NCBI RefSeq assembly: GCF_000687475.1
Contig: NC_057318.1
Location: forward strand, 5,394,001 to 5,458,000
From: Ustilaginoidea virens
Taxonomy: Eukaryota; Ascomycota; Sordariomycetes; Hypocreales; Clavicipitaceae
Length of the DNA stretch: 64,000 nt
Direction: 5' to 3'
The notes under the pieces were generated by a model. It was not told where the DNA came from. It searched no databases and worked only from the letters and a program-made list of their open reading frames with translations. The position numbers and the translations under genes were made by a program. This document shows, piece by piece, positions 58,539-64,000 of this stretch. How positions within the stretch are numbered: the stretch's first letter is position 1; each line of letters starts with the position of its first letter.

Positions 58539-59244
58539 TGTTGCAAAATGGTGATTCAGAACACTGTTGGAAATGTACTGGATACCGACAGTGGCGTACA
58601 AGGCGTTGCAGAATAAAACAAAGAGCTGGTTAAAGATTTAAAGCGCACAAGAGGTTGACCAGAGCAAAGATGTCAGGGAAATCTGATTCTAATTGTTGGT
58701 GACTATTCTAGCTAGAAAGAGGGAATTTTGGGCATATTTCTACCATCTTGAAAAAGTGGTTGAAAATAATGAAAAACCGCAAAAATAGCGAAAAACCCGA
58801 CGAAAAGTCGGTCTGCCCAATATCCTACCCAGTGCATACCCAACCAAGCCCAGTGGCTTATAGCGGTGTGCCGGATGCCCTATAACAGCCTGCCGTACGG
58901 GCCGGAAGCCTTATACCGGTGTGCCGTAAAGGCGCGGTGTAGCGGGTGACTGTATGTAGAAGGCCGAAAGTGCTGGTATTAGCAAGGTTTTGCCCATTTG
59001 GTAATCCCGTAGAAATGCGCCGCCTGTTGTGGGCCCTGTGGCCCACTGTGACCGGCCGCTGTGGCCGGTTGTGGGGCGCTGTGCCGGTGCCGTGACCGGC
59101 GCTGCGGCCCACTGTAATCGGCGTTGTGGGGCGCTGTGCCCCACCATAGCGCCTGGTATAGCCACCGCGATATCTCAACGTAGAGACATCGTACGGTAGC
59201 GAGACCAGTACCAAAATACAGCTAAAAAGGCGCTGATTTCAACA
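58539..59244 (-). mobile_element. Solo LTR (copy B), reversed and nested
   Basis: 706 bases, reverse complement of the LTR at 56580-57306, with intact TGTTG...CAACA ends and flanking ATAAC duplications. No interior or partner LTR is attached, so it is a solo LTR left by LTR-LTR recombination after insertion into the gag region. Its core keeps more G and C than copy A (for example AGCGCCCC against AGCATCCC), so it has been mutated less. It holds a 118-codon open frame on its own sense strand (58858-59214). Confidence 0.88.
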
Positions 59245-59249
59245 ATAAC
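59245..59249. repeat. Right target-site duplication ATAAC
   Basis: Exact match to 58534-58538. The gag-like frame resumes immediately after it. Confidence 0.85.
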
Positions 59250-62110
59250 GTATTAAAGGATTATTAGTAGTAAGGGCTACTACCCACCTCGCAAAGGTTA
59301 AGGGTGCCGCTACTAATACTAACAATAGTAGCAAGCCAGCTAGTAATAATACTAGTAAGGGTGGTAAAAATACTACCACTAACGCCAATAAAAAGAAACA
59401 GGGGTCTTCTACCCAATAAGGGTCTTCTTTAGCTATATAGGGTAAGCCGGAAAATAAGAAGAAGAAAAAAAAGAAAGATTTAGCTAATAAAGCAGATACC
59501 CCACAAAAGACCGACGAAAAGACTATTAATTCCTTTATATTAGGGAATTATAATACTTTAAGTCTTATACCTAGTCAGATAGCCTATTCTTCCTTTTAGG
59601 ACCGCGAATATATGCAATTTTTAGCTACCAGCTATAGTGCACAATCCGGTGGGAAAATGCTAATAGATTCCTTGCTCTACGATACTAGTTCTATAGTGTA
59701 TATTATTAACGATAAAAAGCATTTCACCTACTTCTAATACTATACCGGAAATAGACCAGTCATTAGCATAGGTGGTAGCCCAATTAAGCCCAGTGGGTAG
59801 GGCATAGCGCGTTTTACCGTACTATAGGCTACTAACCCATCTTAGTGGGGCACCTTAGAGCTAACTAACGCCCTTTTCATACCAGCTTTTAATATTAATA
59901 TCTTTAGCGGCATTAAACACTATCTGAATCGTGGCAGTATTTAGGGCTAAAGCCTAATTAATAGTAATAATAAGTGCATTAGGCTTCTTAATTTTAAAAA
60001 GTATAGCTTCTTTTTATAATAAAAAGGGGTAGATTCGCCGTTTTTATACTATTCTAGCTAAAATCACCCGGCTTTATATAGTATCTCGGTCGAATTACCT
60101 GCCCCAGCCAACCTAGAAGAATACGAGGAATATCCCCTACTAGAGGATTTACCTACCCTATTAGCTGACTCGGACCTTCTACTAGCTAATTCGTAAGCTG
60201 ACCCACTAGCTAGTCCTAGTTTTTCGGTGGTACCAAAAGAGGCTACTATTCCTAATACAGCCTAACCACCATAGAGGGCCCCGGTCGCCCTCAACCCAGC
60301 CCTAGTATCAGCAGCTGATATCGAGTATTAAAAGCTGCTATTACTAGCCGGACTTTAGCACATCCGGCTTAGGCACATTGGAATCCAACTTTTAAAGAAA
60401 ACCTGTGTATCAACTATAGGGTTACCTGATCTCAGTAAGGTAAAGGATTCTGATTTCAACTGCATCGCCTGTAAAAGGGCAAAGTCAGTTCGGCGTTTTA
60501 CATCAGGGGCTATACTAGACCCTATGCATTATTTGGATATTATAGAGGGCGATATCTTCCAAATCAACCCTCTACTATATAATAAACGCCCTATTTGCCT
60601 TATCTTAGTTGACTGGAAATCACGCTTCCGTTAGGTATATTTACTACCTAATAAGGAGGGACCTATAGTATTCCTAGTATTATAGGGGTTCTTCCAAGGT
60701 CTTAGGAATCGCTACGGCAAATCAGCTATTGAATTCTACTATAATGGTGGCAAGGAAATTAACGATATTATTATAGCTTGGCTAGCTCTTAAGGGCATAG
60801 ATTTCTTAACCTCTTCCCCTTATATTTATAAGCAAAATGGGTTAGCAGAACGCTTTATACGGGTCATCGTTAACCGACTTAGAGCTATTATGCTTTGGTC
60901 TCGGTTACCTTCTTACCTTTGGTCTATAGTTATTCTTAGTATTACTACTTTAGTAAATCTAATAGCAGTTATAAACTGTTCCTTATTACCTTTCGAAGAA
61001 TTAAAGAAGGACTTTCCGGAAATTACGCACTACTACCTACCCGACCTTACTAGCTTCAGGGCTATTGGTGCGGCTATAGAGGTGCTAATCCCTTTAGAAA
61101 AACGGGTCATCAGCCACAAGCTGGCCCCCCAGACCGAGTCAGGTAGGTTACTAGCTACGCTAGGTAATGGCACCTACCTCGTCTATATCCCACATCGCCG
61201 GGTCGTTACCAAGACCTCTTTTATTACTTTTACCTACTAAAATAAAGGTATAGGCCCTATTTCAAGTGGCCTAGAGGGTATTTTTGATTTCTAACCGCCT
61301 TCTAATTTAGAGGGGGTAAATATCGACCAAATTGCTCTGGAAGAGCCTATTTGGAAGTCGCCTCGCCTAAATATGCCTATTTTAGGCTTAGCCGAGGGCA
61401 TAGGCCTACCACAGGCCACGGATCCAATACAGCCCACGGGCCCACTACAACCAATGGGCCTAATACAGTATACGGATCTACCATAATCAGTAGGCCTACC
61501 ACTAATTGGCCCGCCATAGCATTCTGCAATATTTCTTAGCAATTCGCTGTCTTTCGATTCTAAATCGCTTTAGCCTAACTCAGCTTTTCAGCTTAGGCAA
61601 GACGGTCCGCTTTCACCGGCTAAGGAAAATACGCCTTTTTCCTATATAAAAAGGCTGCAAATGCTAGGAAATGCAGAAAGCTCTCGTTACTAGGAATCTC
61701 AACTATAGAGATTTTCCGAATCCGTCACAAAAGTGGGCATACCCCGCACATGTGAAAATTCTGACTCGCCCCACATAGAAAATTTTCAATAGTCCGAATC
61801 TCAAAGCCCCATATATACTGATTTTCTGCGACTTTCCGATACAATAGATTCTGCCTTTTCGCCCGGCTTCCTAGTAAATACAGCATTTCGCCATAGTAAA
61901 ACGCTGCCTATACTAGAATATCTGAAATTCGAGAGTCTAGATATCGCCTTAAATGAGAGACCGTGGGAGAAAATATTTCGAGTATTAGAAAAGGTGCTTA
62001 TTCAGCTATACCAGGTTAGGGCTACTAGGGGTAGAATTCGAGGAAGAATACCACAGATATAAAACGTGCAAGGTATCCTAGGTTATGGATACTATAGGTC
62101 ACTTTTGGAC

Positions 62111-62186
62111 CTACAGGCTGACTAACAGCCTAACCTACAGACTGACCAATAGTCTGACCAATAGTCTGACCCACAGACTGACTAAT
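62111..62186. repeat. ACAGACTGACCAAT-like tandem repeat in the element
   Basis: About six imperfect units of 12-13 bases (CAGACTGACTAA, CAATAGTCTGAC and variants) between the integrase and reverse transcriptase regions. Confidence 0.75.
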
Positions 62187-63914
62187 GGGGTGCTTTCCCA
62201 CCCACCCAGCCGAAAAACGACTAGATTTTCGGATACCCAGGCAGCCCCCCAGAGGCTTCTACACAGGATTTCCCCCCTTCTTATGCTTTTTATAATATTT
62301 GCTGTGTAGTAAAGATTAAGGCTGCAAAACGGGCCCTAGAAGGTGTGCCTAATAGCTGGAAGGAAGTCTTACATAGCCCACATAAGGATAGCTGGGTAAA
62401 AGCCTTATTTTCGGAATTCGAGTAATTAATCGATTTAAATATCTTCTAATTTATTCCTAAGACTAGTATTCCTACTAGTAGGAAAATATTGCGTAACCGG
62501 CCTGTTTTTCGCGTTAAGAAAGATGCGAATAATAACCTGGTTAAATATAAGGCACGATTAGTTGTCAAAGGCTTTATGCAGGTATCTGGGCAAGACTTTA
62601 CGGAGACCTATGCCTTTACTTCGATCCCACCAATATGGAGGATTATCCTTACTCTTGCTGCTGTAAATAACTGGGAAATAGAGCAGATCGACTTTATTGG
62701 TGCCTTTCTAAATAGTGAACTACTGGAGACGATTTATATGGAGATTCCAGCTGGTTTTCTAGAATTTGCAGAAAGCCTACTCTCACCTAACCCAGCCTTA
62801 TGGTCTGACCAGTAGCGTCGTCGATTTCTAGCCTTACTTACTAAGGTTGGATATGACCCCTCTGCATCACAGGTTATACTATTGAAGAAAGCCTTATATA
62901 GGCTAAAATAAGGCCCTCGCGAGTAGTAGTTACGGTTAAAAGACCTTCTAGTGCAAGAGGGTTTTAAGCCATTACTTTCTAATGCTGCCGTTTTCTATAA
63001 TAAAGGAATGCATACCTTTATTGTGACCTATGTGGATAACTGCTTAATTGTTGGTCCGGATCTTAGCTATATTGACCAGCTTAAGGCCAAATTCCATAAG
63101 GTTTATGCTATAGAAGACCGAGGACCTGCCTCCTTCTTTCTTGGAGTGCAGATTATTAGGGATAGAGAAAAGGGCCTGTTATGGCTGCACTAATCGCAAT
63201 TTATTGCGGAAGTCCTTAAGAAATTCAACCTTAAGGATGCACGACCGCATCTAATCCCGCTATAGCCTGGTATACTTGCTGAGGCTGACGATATGCCGCT
63301 GGATGCTAGTAATTAATACTTATTCTAGCAGCTGGTAGGGACATCGATGTGGTTGATGATGATATCAAGACCTGACCTTGCCTTTCTAACGCAATACCTG
63401 TCACGATATATGTAATAGGCTTCCACTATACAGCTTAATGCTGCTAAGGGCGCTTTTCGCTACTTAGCTGGTACGGCAAATATAGCTATTTGTTACCGAG
63501 CCGCTAAAGCTACCGTAGTATTAGCTGCTATTGCAATTCTCAAGGTCACTATAAAAGCAGAGCCTTACTAGCTAGCTAGATGGCATAAGACTGTCTGCGA
63601 CCTGTGAACTAATCTTAGTATAAATACTAGATTTTTCACCAAGTCCTAAGACTATACAAGTGCTATAAAGCAGGGCAAGTGTAAAGGCAAGGCAAATATA
63701 AGATAACCAGAAACGCAGGGAAGGTGGAAGTTAAGAGGCATATAGTGCATTAACAGACTCGATTGTGCTGCCCTTCTACTATCTAGAAAGAAGGGGGAAA
63801 GCTATCCTATATATATACGAAGGAGGGGTGGGCCCAGGCATCCAGGGAAGCCAGTAAGAGGGCTCCCTGTAATGCTTGCTATGATACGTCAGCAACCCCG
63901 CTATATCCGACCTT

Positions 63915-64000
63915 TCCAACCACCTTAACCACCGCACTAGTAATTAGTCACCGCACTAGTAACTAGCCACCACGCTAGTGACTAACCACCACACTAGTGG
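63915..64000. repeat. CACCGCACTAGTAACTAG tandem repeat at window end
   Basis: About four imperfect units of roughly 20 bases built around ACTAGT, running into the window edge. They follow the reverse transcriptase end where RNase H and the 3' LTR would be expected. Confidence 0.7.

Larger units (their letters stand above)
57599..63700 (+). pseudogene. Degenerate Ty1/Copia gag-pol polyprotein
   Basis: Remains of one long reading frame. It begins with ATG (MASQNIPTADN) and a gag-like region to about 59,500, split by the solo LTR. A protease-like LLYDTSS segment is near 59,680, and an integrase from about 60,340 contains the H...H...CxxC zinc site (CIACKRAKS). The integrase core reads NGGKE and QNGLAERF (60,835-60,860), and a reverse transcriptase spans about 62,489-63,420. 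The RT keeps KARLVVKGF and IDFIGAFLN, but its active-site motif reads YVDN, not YVDD. Many in-frame stops occur, all TAG or TAA where I looked, mostly where Gln or Trp is expected. I could not find the Asp-Ala-Asp-Trp block of RNase H. The element is not functional. Confidence 0.85.

Noticed and set aside
57599..63700. Recoding of TAG/TAA as glutamine to explain the open Copia frame
   Set aside because: Host genes in the same window end in TAA and TAG as normal stops, and the element also shows the YVDN active-site change. Point mutation explains both.

Overview
The window is nuclear DNA of a filamentous ascomycete. Genes are split by short GT-AG introns, the repertoire is fungal (DASH subunit Hsk3, exomer protein Chs5, a Pcl-type cyclin, Las17/WASP, an OPT transporter) and intergenic DNA is rich in pyrimidine tracts and long homopolymers. 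The protein sequences look most like Sordariomycetes, probably Hypocreales; that placement is inference from memory of homologues, not a search. Terminal codons of host genes include TGA, TAA and TAG, so the standard code applies.

Layout. 0.2-6.6 kb: ELP6 (+), ribosomal protein eL37 (-), an oligopeptide transporter (-). 6.6-20.1 kb: about 13.5 kb with no gene I can support, full of simple repeats and short palindromes. 20.1-29.3 kb: a ketopantoate-reductase-like protein with a long disordered tail (+), HSK3 (+), RPR2/RPP21 (-), SUB2/UAP56 (+). 32.5-41.1 kb: a Pho80/Pcl-type cyclin (+), an F-box-like protein (-), mitochondrial Mg2+ channel MRS2 (+), and a 67-residue hydrophobic protein with a predicted acylated N-terminus (+). 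41.4-55.4 kb: XPF/RAD1 nuclease (-), LAS17/WASP (+), eIF1A (-), an unrecognised probably mitochondrial protein (+), CHS5 (+), a short-chain dehydrogenase (-). From 55,562 to the end the composition drops abruptly to AT-rich DNA made of degenerate Ty1/Copia retrotransposons: an LTR-like fragment, then an LTR followed by an initiator-tRNA half-molecule primer site and a gag-integrase-reverse transcriptase body, interrupted by a reversed solo LTR with a 5-bp target duplication. The 3' LTR lies outside the window.

The host genes form no operon or secondary-metabolite cluster. Several concern RNA (ELP6, RPR2, SUB2, eIF1A, eL37), but they are independent housekeeping genes; RPR2 and SUB2 share a 555-bp divergent promoter.

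The most interesting points are: an unusually long SUB2 intron containing a strong foldback; a tiny predicted myristoylated/palmitoylated protein with two perfect TGACGTCA sites upstream; two families of short dispersed palindromes confined to intergenic DNA; and a Copia element whose in-frame stops are TAG/TAA, mostly where glutamine or tryptophan is expected, while its LTRs remain GC-rich. Exon borders were placed by eye from GT/AG signals and reading-frame continuity.
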